Source: Nymphaea colorata
Taxonomy: Eukaryota > Streptophyta > Magnoliopsida > Nymphaeales > Nymphaeaceae
DNA length: 64,000 nucleotides
NCBI RefSeq assembly: GCF_008831285.2
Contig: NC_045147.1
Location: 9,518,334-9,582,333, forward strand
Reading direction: 5' to 3'
Positions 19,605 through 31,090 of the stretch are shown here, piece after piece. A model generated the notes under the pieces. That model made no database searches, was not told the origin of the DNA, and was given only the letters and a program-made list of their open reading frames with translations. The stretch's first letter is position 1; every line of letters begins with the position of its first letter. The position numbers and the translations under genes were made by a program.

Positions 19605-22600
19605 ATGTCTGAAATTAGCAGCGGCGCTAATACCTCTTCCTTTGTGTCGTCGGGAGAGATGAAGAGTTCCCCATTTTCCAGCTTTATCACCAAAATGGAT
19701 GGGGGTAATTACGAGATGTGGGCCATGCAAGTAAAAAGAACCTTGATCGCTCATGAGAAGGAACATCTTATATTGGAGCCCGAGCCCGTACAGAAGGTAG
19801 GAAAATATACTACTTGGTTTAAAGATAATTCGTTGGTTATGGTATGGATTGTTGGTACTCTTACTCAAGACATTGCCAATGAAGTCCTGCATAAGGAAAG
19901 TGCAAAGGATATGTGGGATTCCCTTGCAGCCACCTATTCACAAGCAAGGAATGAAACCAGAATTATGCAGCTTCATCATGATATTCATCAGATGCGCCAA
20001 GATGGTCGCCCTCTACATACTTATTATTCTAGTCTCAAGTCCATGTTTGAGAGACTAAACAGCTACTTTCCTGCATGTAAGTGTGAACAACAGAAGGCAT
20101 ACAGAGATATGCTTATGGTCGGAGTATTTCTGTCTGGATTAGACTCTGTTTATGAATCAGCAAAGAATCAGATGCTCACTAGTCCCTCGATTCCTCCTAT
20201 TGATGAAGCTTATAGTAGGCTAAGCAGAATTCCAATCCCTTCATCGACTGTTCTTGATACCACTTCTGCTATGCTTGCTACTCGTGGCAGAGGTGGGTCC
20301 CTCTTTGCCAGAGGACGAGGATACCGTGGCCGTGGCAATACCCCTTCGCGCCCAGTATGTCAGTTTTGTCATCGCATTGGTCACACTGTGGATAAGTGTT
20401 GGCAGAAACATGGTCGTCCAGCTGTTGCCAATCAGACTGTTTTTACTGATTCTCCAGAGCAGCCTAAGACTCAGCATCCTGTTTCCTCCAGTGAGTTACG
20501 TGCAGATGATATTATCTCTCAGTTGAGACACTTGATTGGAGATAGACCCCAACAAGCTCCTGATCCGACCACCTCTACTATCACTACTGCTGCCAGTGCA
20601 TCTTCATCTGGTATGTATTCTGACACTACAGATTGGCTCATTGATTCGGGTGCATCGACACATCTCTGTGGAGACAAGGCACAGTTTACTTCTTATGTCC
20701 CTACTCCACCTGGTCGCTCGGTTATTCTCGCAGATGGCAAATATTCTCCCGTTGTTGGACTTGGAGAGGTCCAACTTACTTCATCATTACCATTGCAACA
20801 TGTTCTTCATGCACCAGAATTCCCACATAGCCTACTATCTATCAGTCAGATTACCAGAGATTTAAACTGTCGTGCGATATTTGACTCCTCTTCTCTTGTG
20901 TTTCAGGATATACTGACGGGCAGGGTGATTGGCAGTGGCCGTGAACAGGGAGGTCTTTACAGGCTAGTGCATCCCTTTCCCTTTGCTGGGTCTATCTCTG
21001 CAGGGTCGTCCTCATCCTCGGCTTATACTTGGCATTTACGTTTTGGACATCTACCGTTTCAGAAACTGCTGCATGTTCTTCCTCAGCTGTCTCCTAAGTC
21101 TTCTTTTCAATGCGAGTCTTGTCAGTTGGGCAAACACCATCGGTCATCCTTTCCTCCGCGGCCCAGTCGAAGTAGCCATTCTGTGTTTGAGTTACTTCAT
21201 TTTGATGTTTGGGGTCCGAGTCGTACACCTGCTCTTCAAGGTCATCGATATTATCTTGTTGCTGTCGATGACTATAGTCGTGTTAGTTGGGTTTTTCTTA
21301 TGAAGCATAAATCTGAAGTGGGTCATGTAATCAAAAATTTTATCAATGAAATTCTGACTCAGTTTGATACTTGTGTCAAAATTGTGCGCTCTGACAATGC
21401 TCTTGAGTTCTGTGCTTCCTCTTTGGAACAATTTTTCAGGGATAAGGGTATCATCCACCAAACTTCTTGTGCCTATACCTCCCAACAAAATGGGGTTGCT
21501 GAACGGAAACACCGTCATATTCTTGATGTTGCCAGAACCATTATCATACATAGCCATGTTCCCCATTCTTACTGGGGCGATGCTGTTCTCACAGCATGCT
21601 ATCTTATTAATCGTATGCCGTCATCTGTGTTGGGAGACCTTATTCCTATCTCTGTCCTCTTTCCTGACAGAGACTTGTTTTCTGTTCCACCTCGTGTTTT
21701 TGGATGTGTTGCCTTTGTTCAGTTGCTTGGTCCTGGGCGAGATAAGTTGTCTCCTCGGGCCATCAAAACGATCTTTGTTGGTTATTCCCGCACTCAAAAG
21801 GGATATCGCAGTTATGATCCTTCTACTCGTCGGTATTATGTGAGTGCTGATGTTACATTTTTTGAATCAACCTCTTTCTTCTCCCCAAATGGAACTCAAT
21901 TAAGGGCGCCTGAATTAAATGATGAAGTCCAATTTCCTCTACCTCTCATGAGTTGTCCAAACCCAGTTGATCCACGTTTTGGGGCTGTCTACCAACGTCG
22001 TACTAAGCCTGCTGCGCCTGTTCAATGTGCACCTGTGCCTTCACCCAGCACGCCCAAGGTAATTCCTGACACAAACTCAACTGACAATGTTTTATGTAAT
22101 GATGACATAGGAGTATGTCACGAGCATGTTCCTGCTCCTAATGAACTTGATGTGCCCATTGCTCAAAGGAAAGGCAAACGCAGTTGCACTTTGCATCCTA
22201 TCTCTGGTCATTTATCCATGGATAGACTCACCCCTATGTACCGACAGTTTGTCAAGGGGCTGTCGGCTATTGCTCTTCCACAGAATCCCATGGATGCTCT
22301 CTCTGATCCCAAATGGGCAGCAGCTATGCAAGAAGAGATGGATGCTCTTCAGTCTAGAGGCACCTGGACACTTGTTACTCCTTCAGCTGATGCAGCCATT
22401 GTTGGTTGCAGATGGGTCTTTACTATCAAATACCGAGCAGATGGCAGTATTGACAGATATAAGGCTCGTCTGGTTGCAAAAGGCTATACCCAAACTTATG
22501 GGGTTGATTATTATGATACCTTCTCTCCTGTGGCACGACATGCTTCCTTACGGATTCTCCTTGCTGTGGCTGTCAGCAAGAATTGGTCCCTCTCACAGCT

Positions 22601-23810
22601 TGATGTCAAAAATGCCTTTCTCTATGGTGACTTACATGAAGAAGTGTATATGCAGCAACCACCAGGGTTTGTTGCTGAGGGGGAGTGTCAGAAAGTGTGC
22701 AGATTGCGAAAGGCGATTTATGGTCTGAAACAGAGTCATCGAGCTTGGTTTCAGAAATTGTCAGAGAATATTGAGAATGAGGGCTTCAGACGTTCTTCGG
22801 CCGACCATTCCCTCTTTGTCAAGAAGACTTCTACAGGTACGGTGATAGTTCTTGTTTATGTTGATGATATCATTGTTACAGGGGATGATGATCAGGGGAT
22901 TTCCAACATCAAGGATGTCCTTGGACAACACTTTGTCACCAAGGACCTTGGTGAACTACGTTATTTCCTTGGTATTGAGTTTGCCAGAAATCAAAAGGGC
23001 CTTATCATGTGCCAGAGGAAATACGTTACTGATGTTTTGCAAGAGACAGGGATGCTGGGGTGTCGGCCTGCATCCACGCCTATGGATATCAATACCCGCT
23101 TGTATGATGATGATACTGAAGATGTTGATGCGAGACAGTATAGAGGGATTGTTGGGAAGCTCCTATACATCACTGTTACTCGACCTGACATTGCCTATGC
23201 TGTTAGCAAAGTGAGTCAATTTATGGATAAGCCCAAGAAAGTTCATTGGGATGCTGCGATGATGATTCTTAGGTATCTAAAGAATTCACCAGGAACGGGA
23301 CTCTTCTTTCAGAATGGTACCTCACTCACTATATCTGTGTATGTTGATGCCGACTATGCAGGATGCCCCTCAGACAGAAAATCCACTACTGGATTTTGTG
23401 TGTTTATTGGATCCAACTTGGTTACATGGAAGAGTAAGAAGCAAACTGTGGTTGCCAGATCAAGTGCAGAATCTGAGTATAGAGCTATGGCTCAGGGTAC
23501 TGCTGAAGTTATGTGGGTTAGATCCCTGATGTTGGATCTTACTGTCGAAGTGCCTCTTCCTATGCAACTGTTATGTGATAACAAAGCTGCACTGTTTATT
23601 GCTAATAATCCGGCTTTTCATGAAAGAACCAAGCATGTTGAAGTAGATTGTCACTATACTAGAGACATGATTCAAAAGGGGTTTGTAAGTACCTCACACA
23701 TTTCAACTACAGGGCAAACGGCTGATATCTTTACTAAGGCTCTTGCAAGGGGACCATTCCAAAGCTGCTGTTCCAAGTTGAGCCTATTTGACATATACGC
23801 TCCAACTTGA
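19605..23810 (+). CDS. Copia gag-pol polyprotein of element F (1401 aa)
   Basis: A single open frame from ATG 19605 (MSEISSGANTSS). Gag is at about residues 25-245, with an Arg/Gly-rich stretch (227-244), then zinc knuckle C252-X2-C255-X4-H260-X4-C265 and protease D347-S-G-A. Integrase has H477/H482 and C503/C506 zinc ligands, and catalytic D534, D597 and E633. RT has YVDD at 1085-1088, and RNase H has D1248, E1289, D1325 and D1348. It differs from the G protein at 12 residues. One of these, His1045, replaces the Pro of the conserved KQSPRAWF motif that A-, B-, D- and G-type proteins keep. The stop TGA precedes the polypurine tract, so unlike B and C the LTR is not translated. Confidence 0.97.
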   Translation: MSEISSGANTSSFVSSGEMKSSPFSSFITKMDGGNYEMWAMQVKRTLIAHEKEHLILEPEPVQKVGKYTTWFKDNSLVMVWIVGTLTQDIANEVLHKESAKDMWDSLAATYSQARNETRIMQLHHDIHQMRQDGRPLHTYYSSLKSMFERLNSYFPACKCEQQKAYRDMLMVGVFLSGLDSVYESAKNQMLTSPSIPPIDEAYSRLSRIPIPSSTVLDTTSAMLATRGRGGSLFARGRGYRGRGNTPSRPVCQFCHRIGHTVDKCWQKHGRPAVANQTVFTDSPEQPKTQHPVSSSELRADDIISQLRHLIGDRPQQAPDPTTSTITTAASASSSGMYSDTTDWLIDSGASTHLCGDKAQFTSYVPTPPGRSVILADGKYSPVVGLGEVQLTSSLPLQHVLHAPEFPHSLLSISQITRDLNCRAIFDSSSLVFQDILTGRVIGSGREQGGLYRLVHPFPFAGSISAGSSSSSAYTWHLRFGHLPFQKLLHVLPQLSPKSSFQCESCQLGKHHRSSFPPRPSRSSHSVFELLHFDVWGPSRTPALQGHRYYLVAVDDYSRVSWVFLMKHKSEVGHVIKNFINEILTQFDTCVKIVRSDNALEFCASSLEQFFRDKGIIHQTSCAYTSQQNGVAERKHRHILDVARTIIIHSHVPHSYWGDAVLTACYLINRMPSSVLGDLIPISVLFPDRDLFSVPPRVFGCVAFVQLLGPGRDKLSPRAIKTIFVGYSRTQKGYRSYDPSTRRYYVSADVTFFESTSFFSPNGTQLRAPELNDEVQFPLPLMSCPNPVDPRFGAVYQRRTKPAAPVQCAPVPSPSTPKVIPDTNSTDNVLCNDDIGVCHEHVPAPNELDVPIAQRKGKRSCTLHPISGHLSMDRLTPMYRQFVKGLSAIALPQNPMDALSDPKWAAAMQEEMDALQSRGTWTLVTPSADAAIVGCRWVFTIKYRADGSIDRYKARLVAKGYTQTYGVDYYDTFSPVARHASLRILLAVAVSKNWSLSQLDVKNAFLYGDLHEEVYMQQPPGFVAEGECQKVCRLRKAIYGLKQSHRAWFQKLSENIENEGFRRSSADHSLFVKKTSTGTVIVLVYVDDIIVTGDDDQGISNIKDVLGQHFVTKDLGELRYFLGIEFARNQKGLIMCQRKYVTDVLQETGMLGCRPASTPMDINTRLYDDDTEDVDARQYRGIVGKLLYITVTRPDIAYAVSKVSQFMDKPKKVHWDAAMMILRYLKNSPGTGLFFQNGTSLTISVYVDADYAGCPSDRKSTTGFCVFIGSNLVTWKSKKQTVVARSSAESEYRAMAQGTAEVMWVRSLMLDLTVEVPLPMQLLCDNKAALFIANNPAFHERTKHVEVDCHYTRDMIQKGFVSTSHISTTGQTADIFTKALARGPFQSCCSKLSLFDIYAPT

Positions 23811-23817
23811 GGGGGAG
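23810..23817 (+). other. Polypurine tract of element F
   Basis: AGGGGGAG lies between the pol stop codon and the TG of the 3' LTR. Confidence 0.85.
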
Positions 23818-23982
23818 TGTTAAGATGTGTTTATATTCAGTTTTAGGTTTAAGAGGGTACTTTTGTAATAACTTTTCCTTTAGATGTTTCTCTTGTAACT
23901 TCTCTCTCTCCTCTAGTCTATATAAAGAGGAGTTAGGGCAGATTTCGAGGTTAATCAAAGATTATTCTTTCTAATCTTATCA
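23818..23982 (+). repeat. 3' LTR of element F
   Basis: It is 165 bp, read as identical to the 5' LTR and to both LTRs of element G. AAAGT follows, completing the target duplication. Confidence 0.95.
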
Positions 23983-24058
23983 AAAGTAAACAGAGAGACA
24001 GAGGGTTTGAGAAAGCGAGAGAGGGAGACAGCGCCAAGGAGAGAACGGGAGAGAAAGA
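23983..24058 (+). repeat. Plus-strand gypsy LTR fragment (part 2)
   Basis: AAACAGAGAGACAGAGGG...GAGAGAAAGAGC continues the LTR match that stopped at 18813. Homology with the minus-strand LTR ends at GAAAGAGC near 24058. Confidence 0.6.
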
Positions 24059-24444
24059 GCAGGAAAGGTGAAGAGAGGAAGAGTGAGAACGAATGCAGGG
24101 AGGAAGAGTAAGTTTGAGCATCGAAAAACCCGAGCCTGAGCGAGCCCGATTAAATTTAAAAAAATCTTTTTACATAAAAAAATTATATAAATATAATTAA
24201 TCATAATAAAATATTATAAATATATATATATAAAAATTAATAAAAAATTAAAAAAACTCATTATTGGGCCCGAGTCGGGCCAGGTACCCGACAGCGGACT
24301 GGCCCAGTGCCTAGGCTTAAGGAAGAGAGAAAAAAAGAGAGTGAGAGATAGAGAAGGAAGAGAGGATCGTAGAGGAGGTAACTTTATTGAATTTATTTCC
24401 TTCTTCAACTCTTTTTAAAAAAAATTCTTCTTAGATTAGAAGCT
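24059..24444. other. Unassigned GA-rich and AT-rich stretch
   Basis: It contains a purine-rich run, an AT-rich block (24150-24255) and a GC-rich block with GGGCCCGAGTCGGGCC. I recognise no gene. TTCTTCTTAGATTAGA at 24425-24440 recurs with one mismatch at 35882-35897 in the same orientation. Confidence 0.45.
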
Positions 24445-25441
24445 TGAAGACTCATTCCATTCTTTCACATGTCTCAAGCATACATGATCTAATCAATCAC
24501 AAAAGATGCTCTCAACAACTTCAAATAGCTATGAACATCTAAATTTAAATCTGTATAGCATATAACCGAACAAATCATGGTTAAGCAAGTGGTCAGTCAT
24601 GCTCCATTTGCTATATATATCTACTACATAATGTGTACATCAAATAACTAAATATTTCATAGCCAGATATTAAAAATTCTGTTGTTAACAATCTAGTACA
24701 CAATAGAACGTAACGATCAATGCTAATATTGTCTAAACAAGCAAGAGTATATGCTTTAAAGAGATTATACTAAAATCTGCTCACCAAACGATAAAACACT
24801 ATTCACCATGCTCTCCGGGCACGTCTTTGGGTGTGGCTTCATGATCAAGCCCACCTAATACAAATTAAATAATGAGTATCGGTCATTACCTCAATTAGGT
24901 GTCTCAACCTTTCTTATGTCCAGCTGCCTAACCAACAATGAATCCCTCAACTATGCTGCCAAGTCTTCCTCAACTTCATTTGCTTTTAATCTAACTCATA
25001 CCAAGTTATAAAATCCCCATTTTATAACTCTAATTAAAACCCAAAAAGGAACCGTACAACTTCAGCCACATCCAAAACTAACACAGAACTGAAATTTCAA
25101 TCTTTTCCCAAAGTTTTGTACTCAAAACTTCTGCCTTAGCCATCAATACCCGAGGTCAAAAAAACAGCATTCAAAAATTCAACTGTATGACCCATTCAGC
25201 CCTAAATAGACAGGAAACATCACATCCATGATGAGTCATTCCGCTCCGGCTCTTTCTCTCCCTATCTCCCTCTCTCTCCGTTTACTTTGAAAGGAGGAGG
25301 GAAGGCACAGGCGGTGCGATAAAACCCTCCTCTCTTTGAGTTTTATAAAATCGACCCATATTAAAAGAAATTTTTTAAAAACACTCACTTTAGTTTAAAC
25401 ATTTTTTAAATAGCCCCATTTGAAAATTTACTAGCATAACA
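24445..25441 (-). repeat. 3' LTR of the minus-strand gypsy element (about 1 kb, possibly truncated)
   Basis: On the minus strand it begins TGTTATGCTAG right after the purine tract GGGGGGGGAAGAAT. Homology to the plus-strand copy at 35945-36758 runs to about 24445. The plus copy continues a further ~420 bp to its primer-binding-like site, so this LTR is probably cut short at its far end. Confidence 0.75.
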
Positions 25442-26846
25442 ATTCTTCCCCCCCTACAAAAAATTTTGTCCTCAAAATTTTACTTACCTCTTGAGAAACA
25501 AGTAAGGATATTTAGATCTCATGTCATCTTCTCGTTCCTAGGTGGCATCCTGTTTTGACATATTGGTCCATTGTACTTTTACAAGTGACACTATTTCTTC
25601 TCGAATTATGGAGTCCTTTTGTTCTACAATGCCTATCAACCTCACTGAATATGTCGAGTTCTCCTTTACTTGTATTGATTATTCTTTAAGAATATGTGAA
25701 GGATCAGGAATGTATGTTCTCAGCACCGATACATGAAAAACGTTATGGATTCTAGATAGTTCTGCAGGCAACTGAAATGATACATCCCCCATTCTTTCTG
25801 AGATTCTATATGGCCCAATATACCGTGGACTAAGTTTAGCACAATTTCCAAATCTAATTACTCCTTTCCAAGATGACACCATGAGTAAAACTTCGTCTCC
25901 TACTTCAAATTGAAGGTCTCTGCATTGATTATCTGCATAACTCTTTTTGCTCGACCCTAACCTGTCTTCATGTTTTGCCTTATTAATTTAGAAGTTTTCT
26001 CACCTACTTCATCCCCAACATACTAGTGCCCTGCATTTCCATAAAGTATCACCCCAATACTAGACTAATGACTATTGTTATATGCAAATTCCATAAGAGA
26101 TAGAGATAGATGTACATCCCATGAGCCTTAAAACTCTAATATACAGGAACGTAACATGCCTTCCAATGTCTGGATCGTTCTTTCCATTTGTCCATCTATT
26201 TGTAGATGAAAGGTTGTAATGAACCTCAATCTAGCTCTCATAGATAAATGCAAACTACGCCAGAATTCTAAAGTGAAATGAGGGTCTTGATCAGATACTA
26301 TTGACATAGGGGTACCGTGCAATCTGACAATCTCTTCTAGAAACAGGTGTGCTAACTTATTGATGGTCACTTTCCTCTTAATGGGCAGATTTGATAAGCC
26401 GATCTACAATCACCTAGATGGCATCATTTCCATTTCGTGTACGTGGAAGACCTATGATGAAATCCATGCAACATCCCAGCAGGCCTTTGGTGCTTTGCTT
26501 TAATCATTTGACAGGTTAAGCACTTAGAGACATATTTTGCAATCTCCTTTTTCATACCTAGTCACCAATAATCTTTTTAAGTGCCCTGCATGTTTTGATA
26601 CCACCTAGGTGGATTGTATACTTGGAGGCATGTGTTTCTTCTAAAATTACCTTTTTGAGCTCTTCATTGTTGGGTACACATAGTCTTCTCCTAAACATTA
26701 GTATACCCAAATTCTGGTTTTTCTCCTATTTGCACTGCATGAACAACTTGCTGCATCTTTTCATCTTGAACTTGCAATTCTCTTATCTGATCATATACAA
26801 TAGGGTGTACTCGAAGTTGTGCACACAAGACCCCTGCATTATCTAT
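25442..26846 (-). pseudogene. Ty3/gypsy pol, integrase region
   Basis: On the minus strand it encodes, from high to low coordinates, a post-RNase H linker (LRVHPIVYDQIRELQ), the integrase core (IVSDQDPHFT, ERTIQTLEGMLRSC) and the C-terminal domain (KLSPRYIGPYRISERMGD, HNVFHVSVLR), then the terminal WEREDDMRSKYP-type block. Several frameshifts and stops break it: a stop just after ILKE at 25679 and a stop in place of the Trp before EREDDM. In the core, FHPQTDG reads FHLQIDG. It is cut at 26846 by the D/E chimera and resumes, with RT and RNase H missing, at 33019. Confidence 0.88.
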
Positions 26847-27131
26847 TGTTAGAATATATTGTATTAGGGAACCGGGTCCGGATATGGACCCGGTCCCATG
26901 TGCGCGGATACCGAGGTTGGCTCGGTACCCTAGGTGGGGTTCTCTACCTCTCCCTCTTATAATCTCCACTTATTGTAATTTTGGTGATTAAGTGAAATAA
27001 TCTTCTCTCTCCTAGGGTTGCGGTTTTGCACTTAGGTTAGAGCTTCTCCGTGGTTTTTCACCTCTTTCTGAGGTTTTCCACGTATATCTTGTGTTGCATC
27101 TTTGTTTCCTCCTCCGTTGCTCGTTTCTACA
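26847..27131 (+). repeat. 5' LTR of element D (285 bp)
   Basis: TGTTAGAATATA to TTTCTACA. It is clearly homologous to the LTR of element B and keeps the ACCGGGTCC/GGACCCGGT palindrome (26871-26894) and the CGTGG..CCACG nested stem (27049-27082). Confidence 0.9.
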
Positions 27132-27143
27132 TGGTATCAGAGC
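27132..27143 (+). other. Primer-binding site of element D
   Basis: TGGTATCAGAGC follows the LTR; the next bases CAGG extend the similarity to initiator Met-tRNA. Confidence 0.9.
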
Positions 27144-27545
27144 CAGGTTGTGTGGGACTCATCCTGTGACCGTGAAGTTTGTTGCCGTTCTTGCGCTACC
27201 GCCACCAGGTACCGTCGTCCTCTTGATCGCCCGCCAGATAGCGCCGCCCGTTCTATTTTGTTTGCCGCCGTGAAGTTCCGGCGACCTTCTGCCGTTTTTT
27301 GCTGCTAGTCTCATCCTTTGCCGCCGTAGTTTTCCACCGGTGCCGTCTCTTTTGTTGCCACTGCCGCTGCTCACTGCCTTTTTTGCGCCACTGCTGCTGT
27401 TGCTCCCAGCACCGCCGCTGTCGCCCAGTGTGCTGTTGTCGCCCCTTGCCTTGCTACCTTGTCCGCCGCCGCTGTTTCATTACTGTTGTCGCGCCTTGCT
27501 CTAGCGTTGCCTGGTGTTGGAGATTGCTTGTCCTTGGAGATCGAG

Positions 27546-30500
27546 ATGGCCGCAGAGATGCCTCCCAAAACCGATGTTGCCTTTGACACGGGTAACAGTC
27601 CCAAGAGCGAGAATGTCCCTGCTCAAGTCACCTCTATTCGGCTGAACAAAGATAACTATCTCTCTTGGTCTGCGGCGTTGGAAATTGGGATCACGAGTTG
27701 CGGTCGTCTGCCCTATATCACTAGGGAGAGACCCGCGCCTAGTAAGACTGACCCTAGCTGGGCATCTTGGGTTTTGGAGGACAGTCAAGTTAAGGTGTGG
27801 ATTATTAGTTCTGTTTCGGCTGACATTCAGCCCCTGATTTTGGAAAAGCCAACCTCGTATGACATGTGGACAGTGCTTGCGAGGATGTATGGCCGTAAAA
27901 AGAGAGTCTTGCGTACGTATCAGATCAAATGTAGCATCTATTCCCTTAAACAGGGGGACTTGTCTGTGGCATTCTTCTATGCAGCCCTGAAGACGAAATG
28001 GGAGGAACTGGATTATCATGTTAATGATGACTGGAGTTGTGGTTCTAATCATGCCCTGTACTGGCAGAAGGAATGGATGGTCAGGACGTTTATTTTTCTG
28101 GGAGGTCTGCGTGATGAATTTGAATCCATTAGGAGTCAAATTCTCAACTGTGATGAGACTCCTGGGATTGAGGAGGTGTATGCTCCGATAGAATCTGAAG
28201 AACAACGACGTCAGGTGATGCATATCGACTCTGGTCCTGAGAATTCTCCCTCCGCCTTTGTTAGCCGTGCTCCTGGGACTGGGCAGCGTCCTGCTAGGCG
28301 CTGTAGTCATTGCAACAAGTTGGGTCATTCTGTGGATTTCTGCTGGGATCTTCATCCTGAGAAGAGGCTCACTCGTGGTCGCCCTCCTTCTGGTCGACGT
28401 GGTCCCCCTGTGCCCGATTCTAGTCTTGGTAACTCTTCACGTGTTGAAAAATCAAAGCTTTCTTCTGACCAAATCAAGGAACTGCAAGCTTATATCAGCC
28501 GGCTATCCACTACTCCGGAGGATGCCTCCACGTCTGAGGGGGCTCAGTTAGCCCAAGCTCTTGTTGCCACAAGCGATCAAGGTAATCCCTCTCTTGGTGA
28601 TTGGATTGTTGACAGTGGAGCTACACATCATATGACAGGGGACCCTAAGATGTTTCAAGAATACAAGTTGTCTTCCGGGCAGCAACGTGTGTCTATGGCT
28701 GATGGGTCTTCTATTTCAGTGGCTGGAAAAGGGAGTTTGTCCTTGTTGAATAAATATCGCCTTCATAATGCTCTTCATGTTCCTAATATTCCTGTGAATC
28801 TGTTATCTGTCAGCAGTATCACCAAAAAACTGTATTGCGATCTAATCTTCTCTGCTGATCGTTGTTTCCTGCAGGACTTGGTGACGGGGAAGAAGATTGG
28901 GATTGGTTCGGTTATTGATGGACTCTACAGACTGCCGTGCAGGTTGCTTCTGCTCTTATTTCAGCCACTAGTGGACAGTTATCTGGCATGGAAGACAGAT
29001 CTACTATCATGCGATGGCACGAGCGGCTTGGACATCTCCCATTCAAGTTGATTAAGAAGTTGTTTCCTAGGTTTTTTACTTCTGTTTCCATGGACTCCTT
29101 CAGTTGTGAAGTGTGTCAGTTAGCTAAACATGTTAGGGCTTCGTACCATATTTCTTTTAATAAAACCACCCATCCGTTTGCTTTGGTTCACTCTGATGTT
29201 TAGGGTCCTTCGGGAGTACCCACTTGTCGTGGTTTTCATTACTTTATGACTCTTATTGATGACTATTCCTGTTGTACGTTCGTGTACCTGTTGAAAGAAC
29301 GTCGTGAAGTTCCTGTCATTGTCAAAAATTTTGTTGCATTTGTTGACTCAATTTCAGACTTCTGTTCAAACTTTCCGCACTGATAATGCTCGAGAGTATA
29401 TCTCCCAATCCCTAGATGACTTCTTGAGGAGCAAGGGTATTGTTCATAAGACATCCTGTAGTTATACACCTCCCCAAAATGGCATGGCTGAACGGAAAAA
29501 TCGCCACTTATTAGATGTTACCCAGGCTATTATGTTTCATAGACATGTTCCTAAGCGATACTGGGGTGATGCTCTTCTCACTAGTGCACACCTTATTAAT
29601 CGTATGCCTACTCGTGTGTTGCATGGTCGTTCCCCTTATTCTGTACTTATGCCCACTCATAACCCTTGGCCTCTTACTCCTCGAGTGTTTGGGTGTATTT
29701 GTTTTGTCCATGACCACAGTCCTACCCGTAAGAAGCTTGACCCTCGGTCTATCAAAGCTGTTTTTTTGGGGTATTCCTCAACTCAGAAGGGATACAAATG
29801 TATTGATCCTTCCACTTCCAAAATTTATGTCTCCCGGGATGTTACCTTTCATGAACATGAGGCGTACTTTCCTGTGAATCCTCTTCAGGGGGAGTGTATA
29901 GGAAACAGTGTGGAAGAGTATTCTTCAGACCAGTTGATTCAGTTCATGGATTTCTTGGAATACAAGGTTAGTCACAGTGGGGCAGAGACAGTCAGAGGTG
30001 ATAGCGACAGTCATGTGGAAGGGGGCCCTGGGGATGAACAGCCCACTGCCCGTGATCATTTGTTTGGCCAGGTGTACGCCAGGAAGAAGAAAGATGTGCT
30101 TGAAGATGTTGATGTAACCAATCCCAATCCTGTGAGTTCCCCGGATGAACCAAGTCCACTAAATGAAGATCTTCCCATAGCCCTGCGCAAGGGAACCAGG
30201 TCATGTACTTCTCACCCCATTCAGAGATTTGTTTCATATGCGAAACTCAGCAAGGATTACAAATGCTTTATTACTTCCCTACCTATGTCTGTGATTCCCA
30301 GGTGTGTGGAAGATGCTAAAGAGGATCCTAAATGGCTACAGGCTATGACAGATGAGATTGATGCCTTGGCAAAGAACAACACTTGGGAAGTGGTTGATAT
30401 TCCCAAGGGGACTCACTTAGTTGGGTCCAAGTGGGTGTTTAATGTGAAGTACAAACCTGATGGTACTGTGGAAAGGTATAAGGCTCGCCTAGTGGCAAAG

Positions 30501-31090
30501 GGGTTTAGCCAAAAATATGGAATTGATTATCTTGAAACCTTTGCCCCTGTTGCTAAACTGAAGACAGTGAGGGTCATCTTAGCACTTGCAGTACAAAAGA
30601 AGTGGAGCATGGACCAGCTTGATGTCAAGAATGCATTCCTGAACGGCCGTCTTGAGGAAGAGGTCTATATGAGCATGCCGCCTGCGTATGCTCAAAGCGG
30701 AAAATGTTGTCATCTCAAGAAAGCTTTGTATGGACTGAAGCAATCTCCTAGAGCATGGTTTGAAAGACTGAGGGTAGTAATGAAGACTAGTGGATACAAA
30801 CAGGAAAACGGTGATCACACCCTATTCATCAAGCAGAGAAATGGTCTGGTGAGCCTTCTTCTTGTATATGTTGATGATATGATTGTCACAGGTGATGACG
30901 AAGAAGAGAAAATGAAGATGAATGAGAGGCTAGCTGCTGAATTTGATCTTAAAGACCTGGGTAAATTAAAGTACTTTCTGGGAATAGAGATTGCTCGATC
31001 AGAGACAGGACTTGTTATGAGCCAAAGGAAGTACACTCTGGATCTTCTAAAGGAGACAGGTAAACTGGGATGCAGGCCCTTTCTAACTCT
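27546..31090 (+). pseudogene. Element D gag-protease-integrase-RT, 3'-truncated
   Basis: It starts at ATG 27546 (MAAEMPPKTD), homologous to the B polyprotein throughout; the upstream in-frame TTG at 27459 is not a start. Zinc knuckle CSHCNKLGHSVDFC and protease VDSGATHH are intact. Lesions are a 1-bp deletion near 28936 (GLYRLP), TAG at 29201-29203 in place of the Trp of DVWG, and a 2-bp deletion near 29345. From about 29347 the frame is open through integrase and RT (YVDDMIVTGDD) to GKLGCRP. There homology to B ends near 31085-31090, before RNase H. Confidence 0.93.

Larger units (their letters stand above)
18814..23982 (+). mobile_element. Copia element F, full length
   Basis: This 5169-bp element has 165-bp LTRs that I read as identical, a primer-binding site, a 1401-aa gag-pol ORF, a polypurine tract and the target duplication AAAGT (18809-18813 and 23983-23987). 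It sits in a gypsy LTR fragment. Element G at 52456-57629 is nearly the same sequence. The recent insertion age is clear; activity may be affected by a substitution in RT (see the CDS). Confidence 0.96.

Noticed and set aside
27459-27545. N-terminal extension of the D protein from 27459
   Set aside because: It begins with TTG in leader sequence and has no counterpart in element B.
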